This document shows positions 1 to 7,762 of a DNA stretch of 64,000 nucleotides, one piece after another. The stretch comes from Pseudoblastomonas marina (lineage in GTDB: Bacteria > Pseudomonadota > Alphaproteobacteria > Sphingomonadales > Sphingomonadaceae). Under the pieces are notes generated by a model that searched no databases, was not told the origin of the DNA, and worked only from the letters and a program-made list of their open reading frames with translations. Made by a program: the position numbers and the translations under genes. Location: contig NZ_BMID01000001.1 in NCBI RefSeq assembly GCF_014641655.1, positions 1,354,427-1,418,426 on the forward strand, written 5' to 3'. Each line of letters opens with the position of its first letter. Positions within the stretch are counted from its first letter, which is position 1.

Positions 1-1008
1 CTGATCAACCAGCTCGGCGAATGGGCGCTGCGGCGCGCCTGCGAGGATGCCAAGGCCTGGCCGAAATCGGTCCGCGTCGCGGTCAACGTCTCGGCCAAGC
101 AGTTCGCGCAGAAGGGTTTCGTCAGCCTCGTCACCAACGCGCTCGCGGCGAGCGAGCTCGATCCCGATCGGCTCGAACTCGAACTGACCGAGAGCGTGTT
201 CATGGGCGATAGCGAGACGGTCGAGGAAACCTTCGACCAGCTGAAGAAACTCGGCGTGCGCATCGCGCTCGACGATTTCGGCACCGGCTATTCCTCGCTC
301 AGCTATCTGCGCGCCGCGCCGTTCGACAAGCTCAAGGTCGACAAGAGCTTCGTCGACTCCTGCACCCTGCAAGACCAGAACAGCGCCAAGATCATCGCCG
401 CGATCATCGGCCTGTCCGACGCGCTGGGCATGGATGTGACGGTCGAGGGCGTCGAGGCGTTCGACCAGCTCGAACTGGTCAAGTCGAAGGGTGCAAAATA
501 TATCCAGGGCTGGCTCTACTCCAAGGCGATGCCCGCCGCCGAGATCGCCGAGCTGATCGAGGCCGACGAGTTGCGGATCGAACCCGACGGCCCGGAGACC
601 CACCGGCCCGATCGTCGCTCGGTCTATCGCCGCATAGGCGTGATCCACGAGGATCATCGCTACACGGCGGTGATGCGCGACCTCTCGACCACCGGCGCGC
701 TGGTCGAAGGACTGGTCGGGGTGCCGGAGGGCGAGCCGATCGTGCTCGATCTGGGCGGCGGCCAGCTCGCCGTCGGTGTGGTCAAGCATTCCAAGGAAGA
801 AAAATTCGGGGTCGAGTTCGAGGCACCGCTGGTGTCGGACGGTGCGGGGGGCCTGTGCACCCGCCACCGGATCAGCCCCTATGCCCTCGCCGCCGCCGGC
901 ATGCCGCTCGAAGCGTTGCCGCAGGGTGCGGAGACCAAGGGTATCGTGCCCGAACAGCCGAAAACCCCGCGCCGCTTCATGGAAGTGGTCGTCGGCGGGG
1001 CCGGATAG
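1..1008 (+). CDS. EAL-domain c-di-GMP phosphodiesterase with C-terminal PilZ domain (5' truncated)
   Basis: The reading frame is open from base 1, so the protein begins outside the window; 335 residues are visible. The first ~185 residues are the C-terminal two thirds of an EAL domain: the metal-site ELTES, the DDFGTGYSS loop, KVDKSFV and the VEGVE motif are all intact, so hydrolysis of cyclic di-GMP is likely. From about residue 200 a PilZ-like domain follows, with an arginine-rich RPDRRSVYRR segment and the DLSTTG motif (D-x-S-x-x-G) that bind c-di-GMP in this family. A GGDEF and sensory part may lie upstream. EAL plus PilZ in one chain suggests product or substrate sensing by the same protein (inference). 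The next gene is on the other strand and ends 1 base away, so transcription converges. Confidence 0.88.
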   Translation: MINQLGEWALRRACEDAKAWPKSVRVAVNVSAKQFAQKGFVSLVTNALAASELDPDRLELELTESVFMGDSETVEETFDQLKKLGVRIALDDFGTGYSSLSYLRAAPFDKLKVDKSFVDSCTLQDQNSAKIIAAIIGLSDALGMDVTVEGVEAFDQLELVKSKGAKYIQGWLYSKAMPAAEIAELIEADELRIEPDGPETHRPDRRSVYRRIGVIHEDHRYTAVMRDLSTTGALVEGLVGVPEGEPIVLDLGGGQLAVGVVKHSKEEKFGVEFEAPLVSDGAGGLCTRHRISPYALAAAGMPLEALPQGAETKGIVPEQPKTPRRFMEVVVGGAG

Positions 1009-1009
1009 G

Positions 1010-1249
1010 TCAGGTCCACTCCGTGCAGGTGATGCTCGGGCTGTAACCTTCCCACAGCTTGCAATATCGGACCGCCCCGTTCGAGGCGTGCAGGAAATAG
1101 GTGTAGGTCTCGTCCTTCCGCAGCACGGTGATCGTGTCTCCGCCGGCCGCATCCTGGCGCTGCGCCTGCGCCGCCCCCATAGCGGTGCCCGACACAACGA
1201 GGACAGCGATCGCCGCGACGGTATTGCGGCCCAGCCTCTTCAAATCCAC
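1010..1249 (-). CDS. Small secreted hypothetical protein
   Basis: A 79-residue protein with a clear N-terminal signal peptide: charged MDLKRLGRN, a hydrophobic stretch to about residue 24, and an AQA-type cleavage site near residue 29. The mature part is about 50 residues with two cysteines (YCKLWEG and ITCTEW) that could form one disulfide in the periplasm. It matches no family I recognise. It resembles short SH3-like or inhibitor-like exported proteins only in size. It converges on the EAL-PilZ gene with no room for a terminator. It is preceded by about 96 bases before the universal stress protein, so it may have its own promoter. Codon use is like its neighbours, which supports a real gene. 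Confidence 0.6.
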   Translation of the reverse strand: MDLKRLGRNTVAAIAVLVVSGTAMGAAQAQRQDAAGGDTITVLRKDETYTYFLHASNGAVRYCKLWEGYSPSITCTEWT

Positions 1250-1345
1250 GGCAGACTCCTTCGCAGATGCCCACCGCTCGAATAGGACGGGCGAGAAGCG
1301 ATGAAAACGGTCCGATTCTGACGCGCTCGCGGCGCGGCCGCCGCG

Positions 1346-2152
1346 CTAGGCGTCCTTCGCGGGCGGAAAGACCAACACGTCGGCATCGAGTTCACGCAGG
1401 AGGTCGCTGGTGGTGCTGCCGAGCAGCGCCTGGCGGAAGCCGCTGTGACCGTGCGAACCGATCGCGATCAGCTGGCAATCGTGCCGCTCGAGCGCGCGTG
1501 CGATCACCCGCCCGGTCTCGCCCTCGACCGTCTCTCCCTCGAGGTGGTCGTGGTCGCGGGTGAATTTCGCCATCTCGGAGTCGACGTGCTCGCGCAGTTC
1601 GTCGCGGATATATTCGGCCTTCTGCCAGCCGTCGAAGGGGACGTGATAGGCGTGCACGGCATGGAAATCTGCCTCGGGCAGCAGCGCCTGCGCCTGGTCG
1701 AGCACCTGCCGCGAGGCCTCGGAAAAATCGGTGCCGACGAGGACGCGCCGATACGGCCCGGATGCACGCCGCTTGACCACCAGCGTCGGGATTTCGCTGT
1801 ACCGCAGCACGTGATCGACCGCGGTGCCGAGGAAGTAGTCGCCGACCGAATTGTAGCGCGCGACGCCCATCACCAGCAGCGATGCGCCCGAATCGCGCAC
1901 CGCGCCGATGATCGCCTCGGGCACGGTCCCGCTCGGACACAGCAGCTCGACCTCGCAATCGGCGTCGCGGACGAGCTCGCGCAATTGCCGTTCGAGTCGC
2001 TTGCGATCGGCCTGCGAATTCTCCGACAATTCGGTCGCGTGAATTACCTTGAGCGGGCGCGAGAGCTGCTCGGCGAGCAGGATCGCACGATCGACCGCGC
2101 GGTCCGAACGGGCGCTGAAATCGGTGGCGACGACGATGGGGCCTGCGGTCAT
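1346..2152 (-). CDS. Tandem-domain universal stress protein (UspA family)
   Basis: A 268-residue cytoplasmic protein made of two Usp folds, about residues 1-140 and 145-268. Each starts with a beta strand carrying an acidic residue (VVATDFS and VLVGTDFS). The second domain carries the nucleotide-binding pattern G-x2-G-x9-G-S/T at about residues 232-247 (GSHGHSGF then LLGST), so it should bind ATP. The matching region of the first domain (GVARYNS then LGTA) lacks the second glycine, so that half may not bind nucleotide. The start has a strong AGGAGG ribosome site 7 bases upstream. It is transcribed after ornithine decarboxylase with a 70-base gap, so co-transcription with the polyamine genes is possible. 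Usp proteins usually act in stress survival; the substrate is unknown. Confidence 0.9.
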   Translation of the reverse strand: MTAGPIVVATDFSARSDRAVDRAILLAEQLSRPLKVIHATELSENSQADRKRLERQLRELVRDADCEVELLCPSGTVPEAIIGAVRDSGASLLVMGVARYNSVGDYFLGTAVDHVLRYSEIPTLVVKRRASGPYRRVLVGTDFSEASRQVLDQAQALLPEADFHAVHAYHVPFDGWQKAEYIRDELREHVDSEMAKFTRDHDHLEGETVEGETGRVIARALERHDCQLIAIGSHGHSGFRQALLGSTTSDLLRELDADVLVFPPAKDA

Positions 2153-2222
2153 CTGCTGTCCTCCTGGAATCGAAGATCGGACATCAGGCTAGAAAACCGC
2201 GCTGTCGCGCACAAGGGGACTA

Positions 2223-3437
2223 TCAGCGCAGGCTCACCACGTTGTCGCGACGCACGATCTCGCGATCGTCGCGATAGAGGCTGGCCATCGGTTCGTCGGT
2301 CGCGGTCACCACGGTCGCGCCGCCGAAGCCGTTGAAGCCCGTCTTCATCGTCGCACCATAGGCGCCGATCATGCCGATCTCGATATAGTCGCCGGCACCG
2401 ATATCCTCGGGCAGCAGGAACGGGCCGGCCATGTAGTCGGCATCGTCGCAGGTCGGGCCGTAGAACGCGAATTCGCGATAGGTCTCGGCATCCGTCGGAG
2501 TGCCGTCGTCGCCCAGTCGGCGGACGGGGAAGCGCCAACCGACATGCGCGGCGTCGAACAGCGCGCCATAGGCGCCGTCATTGATGTAGAGCTCGTCGCC
2601 GCGGCGACGGTCGACCCGCACGATCAGCGAATTGTACTCGGCCGACAGCGCGCGGCCGGGCTCGCACCACAATTCGGACGAATAGGAGATCGGGAGCGAT
2701 TCGTTGGCATTGTGGATCGCGCCGAAGAAGTCTTCGAGCGGCGGCGGCTCCATGCCGGGGTAGACGCTCGGGAACCCCCCGCCGACATCGATCACGTCGA
2801 CCGTGACCGAGGCCGCGACGATCGCCGCGCGCACGCGCTCCATCGCCTGCACGTAGGCGAAGGGCGTCATCGCCTGGCTGCCGACGTGGAAGCAGATGCC
2901 GAAGGTGTCGGCGACCTGCCGGGTCGCCTGCAGTAGCCCGGTGGCGTCCGCGAGGTCGATCCCGAACTTGCTCGCGAGCGAGAGCTGCGCGTGCTCGGAC
3001 GAGACCCGCAGCCGCACCAGCAGCGCGAGATCGGCGGCGTCGTTGCCGGCCTCGTCGCGGGTCGCTGCGACGATCTTGTCGAGCTCCTCGCGGCAATCGA
3101 GACTGAACACCTTCACGCCGTGCTCGTGATAGGCCTCGGCCACTGCGCGCGCGGTCTTGACGGGGTGCATGAAGCACAGCGTTGCCTGCGGCAGGATCGA
3201 GCGCACGAGGCGCACCTCGGCGATCGAGGCGACGTCGTAATGCGTCACCCCGGCATCCCACAGGACGCGCAGCAGGTCGGGCGAAGGATTGGCCTTCACC
3301 GCGTAAAGCGACTTGCCGGGGAACTTCTCGACGAAGAAACGCGCCGCGCGCCGGGCCGCGTGCGGCCGGTCGAGGATCACGGGCTCGTCGGGCTCGAGGG
3401 CGTCGACTACAGCCTTGGCGTCAGGGAAATGGTGCAA
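2223..3437 (-). CDS. Ornithine/lysine decarboxylase, fold type III PLP enzyme
   Basis: A 404-residue alanine-racemase-fold decarboxylase that makes putrescine (or cadaverine) in the cytoplasm. Visible motifs: PLP lysine in YAVKANPSPD (Lys48), FHVGSQ, the phosphate-binding CEPGR, the substrate-side cysteine and aspartate in GPTCDDAD, and NDGAYGALFDAA. GPTCDxxD is the eukaryote-type ODC signature also found in alphaproteobacteria. Substrate choice between ornithine and lysine cannot be settled by eye. The start appears to be TTG at 3437; no in-frame ATG fits. The only purine run in front is GGGGG at 3451-3447, which sits inside a folded leader. The product putrescine would feed the carboxyspermidine genes upstream. 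Confidence 0.9.
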   Translation of the reverse strand: MHHFPDAKAVVDALEPDEPVILDRPHAARRAARFFVEKFPGKSLYAVKANPSPDLLRVLWDAGVTHYDVASIAEVRLVRSILPQATLCFMHPVKTARAVAEAYHEHGVKVFSLDCREELDKIVAATRDEAGNDAADLALLVRLRVSSEHAQLSLASKFGIDLADATGLLQATRQVADTFGICFHVGSQAMTPFAYVQAMERVRAAIVAASVTVDVIDVGGGFPSVYPGMEPPPLEDFFGAIHNANESLPISYSSELWCEPGRALSAEYNSLIVRVDRRRGDELYINDGAYGALFDAAHVGWRFPVRRLGDDGTPTDAETYREFAFYGPTCDDADYMAGPFLLPEDIGAGDYIEIGMIGAYGATMKTGFNGFGGATVVTATDEPMASLYRDDREIVRRDNVVSLR

Positions 3438-3519
3438 TTCAAGGGACCCCCAAAACGGTTTGTTAAACCATGAAACGACAAGCTGCCTTGCGGTTAGGAA
3501 GTCCCCTTGGGGCAGCGGA
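3438..3519 (-). promoter_or_regulatory. Structured 5' leader of ornithine decarboxylase (speF-like RNA candidate)
   Basis: On the minus strand the leader folds into a stem GCTGCC/GGCAGC (3516-3511 with 3487-3482) and a small stem-loop GGTTT-AAC-AAACC (3469-3457). AAGGGGAC (3508-3501) can also pair with GTCCCTT (3447-3441), which touches the TTG start. Pairing would mask the only purine run usable as a ribosome site. An RNA motif named speF is known upstream of alphaproteobacterial ornithine decarboxylases; location and layout fit, but I matched it from memory only. Confidence 0.6.
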
Positions 3520-3525
3520 AGCGCG

Positions 3526-3553
3526 CATATAGAGCCGTTGCGCGCAGATGCAA
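3526..3553 (-). promoter_or_regulatory. Putative sigma-70-type promoter of the ornithine decarboxylase leader
   Basis: The minus strand reads TTGCAT (3553-3548), 16 bases, then TATATG (3531-3526). A start point would fall near 3519, placing the whole folded leader in the transcript. This suggests ornithine decarboxylase can be transcribed separately from the genes upstream. Confidence 0.45.
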
Positions 3554-3613
3554 GCGCGAAACATGCAGGTTCGTACGGTCAATGGCGTCGCGCGGCCATG
3601 CGTTCCGAGATCG

Positions 3614-4786
3614 TCAGCTCAGCCGATCGCGGAAATCGCGATAACCGAACTTGCGGATCTGCTCGAGCTGGTCGGTCTGGCTGTCCCACAGCCAGATCGA
3701 GGGCAGCGGCACGCCGTTGAAGGTCGTGGTCTTGACCATCGAGTAATGCGCCTGGTCGAGAAAGGCGAAGCGCGCACCCGGCTCGCATTTGCCGGGCATG
3801 ACGTAATCCCCGATCACGTCGCCCGCGAGGCAGGACGGACCGCCGAAGCGGACCGGGCTCCCCTCCCCCTGCTCGCCCAGCATGGCGGGGCGATAGGGTG
3901 CCTCGATGACGTCGGGCATGTGGCAGGTGGCGGAGACGTCGGTGATCGCCAGCGGGATTTCGTTGACGTGGGTGTCGAGCACGGTGCCGACGAGGATACC
4001 CGCATCGAGCGCCACCGCCTCGCCCGGTTCGAGATAGATCTCGCAGCCAGTGTCTTCCTTGGCGTCCTTGAGGAATTCGATCAGTTCCTCGCGCTGGTAA
4101 TCGGCGCGGGTGATGTGGTGCCCGCCGCCCATGTTGATCCAGTCGAGCTGGTCGAAATAGGGTTCGATGGCGTCGAACACCTTGTCCCAGGTGCGGTGGA
4201 GCGGCTCGAAATCCTGCTCGCAGAGCGTGTGGAAGTGGATCCCGTTGACCCCCTCCATGTGCTCATCGGTCAGCTGGTCGAGCGGGAAGCCGAGCCGAGA
4301 ATGCGGCGCGCACGGATCGTAGCGCGGCACTTCGCCCTCGGGCGATTGCGGGTTGATCCGCAGGCCCACGTCGAAATCGTTGCCCTGCGAGCGCGCCTGC
4401 TCGAGGATCAGCGCCGCGCGCGCGATCTGCTGCGGCGAGTTGAAGATCACGTGGTCGGACAGGCGGCAGACCTCGGGAATGTCTTCGGGCTTGTAGGCCG
4501 CGCTGTAGGTCGCGATCTCGCCGTCATAGTGTTCGGAGGCGAGCAGCGCTTCCCACAGGCCCGAGGTGCACACGCCGTCGAGATATTCCCCGAGCAGAGG
4601 CGCAACGCTCCACATGCTGAACGCCTTCAAGGCCGCCAGCACCTTGATGTCGGCCTCGTCGCGGATTTCGGCGAGGATCCGGCAATTGTCGCGCAGCTTG
4701 GCCGCGTCGATCACGAAGGAGGGGCTGTCGACCCGCGACAGGTCGAATTGGCGGAAGGCGCCCGGATCGCCTGCTCTGGTTTCCAT
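3614..4786 (-). CDS. nspC: Carboxynorspermidine/carboxyspermidine decarboxylase
   Basis: A 390-residue fold type III PLP decarboxylase that removes the carboxyl group of carboxyspermidine or carboxynorspermidine, giving spermidine or norspermidine without S-adenosylmethionine decarboxylase. Motifs: PLP lysine in AALKAFSMWS (Lys54), FHTLCEQ, NMGGGHHI, LEPGEAVAL and the cysteine loop GPSCLAGDV near the C-terminus, all typical of CANSDC. The partner dehydrogenase lies in the same operon (5315-6526). The ATG at 4786 shares its A with the TGA of the macro-domain gene (TGATG), and GGAGGA lies 7-8 bases upstream, so start and coupling are well supported. In alphaproteobacteria the usual product is spermidine. 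Confidence 0.94.
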   Translation of the reverse strand: METRAGDPGAFRQFDLSRVDSPSFVIDAAKLRDNCRILAEIRDEADIKVLAALKAFSMWSVAPLLGEYLDGVCTSGLWEALLASEHYDGEIATYSAAYKPEDIPEVCRLSDHVIFNSPQQIARAALILEQARSQGNDFDVGLRINPQSPEGEVPRYDPCAPHSRLGFPLDQLTDEHMEGVNGIHFHTLCEQDFEPLHRTWDKVFDAIEPYFDQLDWINMGGGHHITRADYQREELIEFLKDAKEDTGCEIYLEPGEAVALDAGILVGTVLDTHVNEIPLAITDVSATCHMPDVIEAPYRPAMLGEQGEGSPVRFGGPSCLAGDVIGDYVMPGKCEPGARFAFLDQAHYSMVKTTTFNGVPLPSIWLWDSQTDQLEQIRKFGYRDFRDRLS

Positions 4787-5310
4787 CAGTATTCCTCCAA
4801 TGCCGTGTCGAAGGCCGACTTGGCGTCATCGTCGAAGCAGACCAGCGCGATACGCTCGAAGCAGTCGGTCCGTTCTTCCAAAAAACCTGCAATCGATTCC
4901 ACCGCGACTTCAGCCGCGCGGTCCAGCGGATAGCCGAATATACCGGTCGAAATCGCCGGGATTCCGACTGTCCGCGCCCCCACTTCGACAGCACGCTCGA
5001 GCGATTGGCGGTAGCAGCTGGCGAGCAGTTCGGGCTCGCCATTGCCGCCGCCGCGCCAGACGGGGCCGACGGTGTGGATGATATGCTCCGCCGGGAGTCG
5101 GTAGCCCTTGGTGGTCTTGGCCTGCCCAGTCTTGCAACCGCCAAGCAGTCGGCATTCGTGGACGAGATCCGGCCCGGCGGCACGATGGATCGCGCCATCG
5201 ACGCCGCCGCCACCGAGCAATGAGGAATTGGCCGCGTTGACGATAGCGTCGAACTCCATCGTCACGATGTTACCGCGGACGGCCTCGATCAGCGTCGAAC
5301 CGATCTTCAC
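4786..5310 (-). CDS. Macro-domain protein, likely O-acetyl-ADP-ribose deacetylase / ADP-ribosyl hydrolase
   Basis: A 174-residue single macro domain. It has the ADP-ribose pocket motifs AIVNAANSSLLGGGGVDGA (residues ~23-41) and GIPAISTGIFGYP (~116-128), as in the YmdB/MacroD-type class that hydrolyses O-acetyl-ADP-ribose and removes mono-ADP-ribose from acidic residues. The conserved asparagines and the aspartate of GVDGA are present, so it should be active. The start is GTG at 5310, 4 bases after the stop of carboxyspermidine dehydrogenase. The stop overlaps the nspC start by one base. It is thus embedded in a polyamine operon; a link to polyamine or NAD metabolism is an inference only. Confidence 0.92.
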   Translation of the reverse strand: MKIGSTLIEAVRGNIVTMEFDAIVNAANSSLLGGGGVDGAIHRAAGPDLVHECRLLGGCKTGQAKTTKGYRLPAEHIIHTVGPVWRGGGNGEPELLASCYRQSLERAVEVGARTVGIPAISTGIFGYPLDRAAEVAVESIAGFLEERTDCFERIALVCFDDDAKSAFDTALEEY

Positions 5311-5314
5311 GCGA

Positions 5315-6526
5315 TCAGAAATCGACCGGGCGGTCGAGTTCCTTCACCTGATAGGGCAGGCCCTGTTCACCGAGCATGTCGAGGAACGGGTCGGGATCCA
5401 TCTGCTCCATGTTGAACACGCCGTCGCCCTTCCACTTGCCGGTCAGCATCATCGCGCTGCCGACCATGGCGGGGACGCCGGTGGTGTAGGAGACCGCCTG
5501 GTTGCCGGTTTCCTCGTACGCCTTTTCGTGGCTGCAGATATTGTTGATGTAGAAGGTCTTCTCGCCCGATCCGTCGAGCGCCTCGCCGGTCGCGATCACC
5601 CCGATATTGGTGTTGCCCTTGGTCGTCTCGCCGAGGCTTTCGGGCTTGGGCAGGACTGCGGCGAGGAATTGCAGCGGGATGATTTCCTGGCCCTTGTACT
5701 TGATCGGGTCGATGCTCGTCATGCCGACATTCTGCAGCACGGTAAGGTGCTTGATGTACTCGTCGCCAAAGGTCATCCAGAAGCGACCGCGCTCGAGTTC
5801 GGGGATGAACTTCGACAGGCTTTCGAGCTCCTCGTGATACATCATGTAGGCCGCGCGCGCGCCCACGCCTTCGAAGTCGAACACCATCCGCTTGCCCATC
5901 GCAGGGGTCTCGACGAACTCGCCGTTTTCCCAGTGGCGCGCGGGCGCGGTGACTTCGCGGATATTGATTTCCGGATTGAAATTGGTGGCGAAAGCCTGGC
6001 CGTGATCACCGCCATTGCAATCGAGGATGTCGAGCTGGCGGATGGTCTTGAGCTTGTGCTTCTTCAGCCACATCGCGAACACGCTGGTGACGCCCGGATC
6101 GAAGCCCGAGCCGAGCAGCGCCATGATGCCCGCCTCCTTGAAGCGGTCGTGATATGCCCACTGCCAGTGATATTCGAACTTGGCCTCGTCCTTGGGCTCG
6201 TAATTGGCGGTGTCGAGGTAATCCACGCCGGTTTCGAGGCAGGCGTCCATGATCGGCAGGTCCTGGTACGGCAGCGCGAGATTGACCACGAGCGAAGGCT
6301 CGATCTTGCGGATCAAATTGACCATCGCGGGCACTTCCTCGGCGTCGATCTCGTAGGTCGCAACCTCCTGCCCGGTGCGTTCCTTCACGCTCTCGGCGAT
6401 CGCATCGCACTTGCTCTTGGTGCGGCTGGCAAGGTGGATCTCGCCGAAAATGTCCGCATTCATCGCCATCTTGTGCACGCAGACCGAGCTCACGCCGCCC
6501 GCGCCGATCACCAATACCTTGCTCAT
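5315..6526 (-). CDS. Carboxynorspermidine/carboxyspermidine dehydrogenase (saccharopine dehydrogenase family)
   Basis: A 403-residue NAD(P)-dependent enzyme that condenses a diamine with aspartate semialdehyde to carboxy(nor)spermidine. The N-terminus has the Rossmann motif VIGAGGVSS, followed by the saccharopine dehydrogenase-like signatures GVDYLDTANYEPKD, GSGFDPGVTSVF and CNGGDHGQAFATNF. The length fits the CASDH family (about 400). I chose the ATG at 6526, with GGAG 8-11 bases upstream, rather than an upstream in-frame ATG without a ribosome site. It is the first gene of the leftward polyamine operon, followed by the macro-domain gene and nspC. A perfect inverted repeat at 6546-6562 lies just in front. 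Confidence 0.93.
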   Translation of the reverse strand: MSKVLVIGAGGVSSVCVHKMAMNADIFGEIHLASRTKSKCDAIAESVKERTGQEVATYEIDAEEVPAMVNLIRKIEPSLVVNLALPYQDLPIMDACLETGVDYLDTANYEPKDEAKFEYHWQWAYHDRFKEAGIMALLGSGFDPGVTSVFAMWLKKHKLKTIRQLDILDCNGGDHGQAFATNFNPEINIREVTAPARHWENGEFVETPAMGKRMVFDFEGVGARAAYMMYHEELESLSKFIPELERGRFWMTFGDEYIKHLTVLQNVGMTSIDPIKYKGQEIIPLQFLAAVLPKPESLGETTKGNTNIGVIATGEALDGSGEKTFYINNICSHEKAYEETGNQAVSYTTGVPAMVGSAMMLTGKWKGDGVFNMEQMDPDPFLDMLGEQGLPYQVKELDRPVDF

Positions 6527-6545
6527 GTTCGCTCCGTAGATTTCG

Positions 6546-6562
6546 TATGTGGCGCCCACATA
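6546..6562. promoter_or_regulatory. Inverted repeat upstream of the polyamine operon
   Basis: TATGTGG-CGC-CCACATA is a perfect 7-base inverted repeat, 20 bases from the dehydrogenase start in a 225-base divergent spacer. It could be an operator or an RNA hairpin in the 5' leader. No regulator gene lies beside it. Confidence 0.4.
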
Positions 6563-6751
6563 AGGGAATGCGCCGACACCGCAACATGATCCGACGCTTT
6601 CCTACCGCGCCGCGAACGGGCAAAAGGTGCGGATGGAAACACTTGCCCTTTCATCGCGAATTCCGAACGCTGGCGCGCTTTCGATCCGGGAAATTTTCTT
6701 GCCTGGACAGTGTAACACGCGGTCCATCCGTGGCGCAGGAGCGACGAGCCG

Positions 6752-7705
6752 ATGAGCGGGCAGCGCCAACCCACCCGCGCGGGCGTGCAGGCCGCGGCCG
6801 ACAAGATCGCCGCCAGGCTGCCACCCACGCCGTTGCTCCCGGTCGAGCACGACGATCTGCGCTTCCACGTCAAGGCAGAGTGCCTGCAGCCGATCGGCGC
6901 GTTCAAGATCCGCGGCGGCTGGCACCGGCTGACCGACCTGTCGGCAGAAGAGCGTGCGGCGGGCGTCGTCGGCGTGTCGAGCGGCAACCACGCGCAGGGC
7001 GTCGCCTGGGCCGCCCGCGAACTCGGTATCGCGGCGACGATCGTGATGCCGGAGGATGCGCCGCAGGTGAAACTCGACCGCACCCGGGCGCTGGGCGCGG
7101 AGGTCGTCACCTACGACCGCATGACCGAGGACCGCGAGGCGATCGCGCGAGGCATCGCCGGCGAGCGCGGCGCGACCTACGTCCACGCCTATGCCGATCC
7201 CTGGGTGATCGAGGGCCAAGGCAGCGCCGGCATCGAGATCACCCGCCAGCTCGGCCGCCAACCGTCGAAGCTGGTCGCCTGTTGCGGCGGTGGCGGCCTG
7301 TCCGCCGGTCTCGCCCTCGCCTGCCCCGACAGCGCGATCGCGCTGGTCGAACCAGAGGGCTGGGACGATGTCTGCCGCAGCCTCGAGACGGGTGAAATCC
7401 AGTCGATCGACGACCCGCCGCCGACCGCCTGCGACGCGCTCCAGACCTTCGCCACGCGCCCCATCAACTTCGACATCCTGCGTGAGCGCGCAAGCGAATG
7501 GGCGCGCGCCACCGAGGTCGAGATCCGGACAGCCCAGCGCTTCGCCTTCGCGCACCTCCGGCTGGTGCTCGAACCGGGCGGCGCGGCCGCGCTCGCGGCG
7601 GTGCTCGCGGGCAAGATCGCGGTCGACGGGGACGCAGTCGTCCTGCTCACCGGCGGCAACACGGATGCGGCGAGCTTCGCCGCTGTACTGGGGTCGACGG
7701 ACTAG
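6752..7705 (+). CDS. Threonine/serine dehydratase, fold type II PLP enzyme
   Basis: A 317-residue cytoplasmic enzyme, the length of catabolic or serine-racemase-like dehydratases and without the C-terminal ACT domain of biosynthetic IlvA. The PLP lysine lies in GAFKIRGG (Lys52). SSGNHAQGVAW is the substrate loop and CCGGGGLSAG binds the PLP phosphate; the C-terminal LLTGGNT supports the pyridine-nitrogen site. The likely reaction is deamination of threonine to 2-oxobutyrate or of serine to pyruvate; a serine racemase or hydroxyaspartate dehydratase is possible. It is divergent from the polyamine operon. AGGAG lies about 10 bases before the ATG. Confidence 0.87.
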   Translation: MSGQRQPTRAGVQAAADKIAARLPPTPLLPVEHDDLRFHVKAECLQPIGAFKIRGGWHRLTDLSAEERAAGVVGVSSGNHAQGVAWAARELGIAATIVMPEDAPQVKLDRTRALGAEVVTYDRMTEDREAIARGIAGERGATYVHAYADPWVIEGQGSAGIEITRQLGRQPSKLVACCGGGGLSAGLALACPDSAIALVEPEGWDDVCRSLETGEIQSIDDPPPTACDALQTFATRPINFDILRERASEWARATEVEIRTAQRFAFAHLRLVLEPGGAAALAAVLAGKIAVDGDAVVLLTGGNTDAASFAAVLGSTD

Positions 7706-7721
7706 GTTGCTTTTCGCCACC

Positions 7722-7736
7722 GCAGACCTAGTCTGC
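7722..7736. other. Small inverted repeat between dehydratase and MAPEG genes
   Basis: GCAGAC-CTA-GTCTGC, a perfect 6-base stem with a 3-base loop, lies 16 bases after the dehydratase stop and 26 bases before the first MAPEG gene. No T run follows it, so a terminator is doubtful; an operator or processing hairpin is equally possible. Confidence 0.3.
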
Positions 7737-7762
7737 CGGGCAAAACAGGGAAGGGATTTCAA

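Noticed and set aside
2194-2210. GCGC/GCGC hairpin followed by T-rich bases after ornithine decarboxylase
   Set aside because: The stem is only four bases; too weak to call a terminator.
5108-6589. 493-residue plus-strand open frame
   Set aside because: It is antisense to the carboxyspermidine dehydrogenase and part of the macro gene, has no domain signature, and is a by-product of GC-rich codon use.
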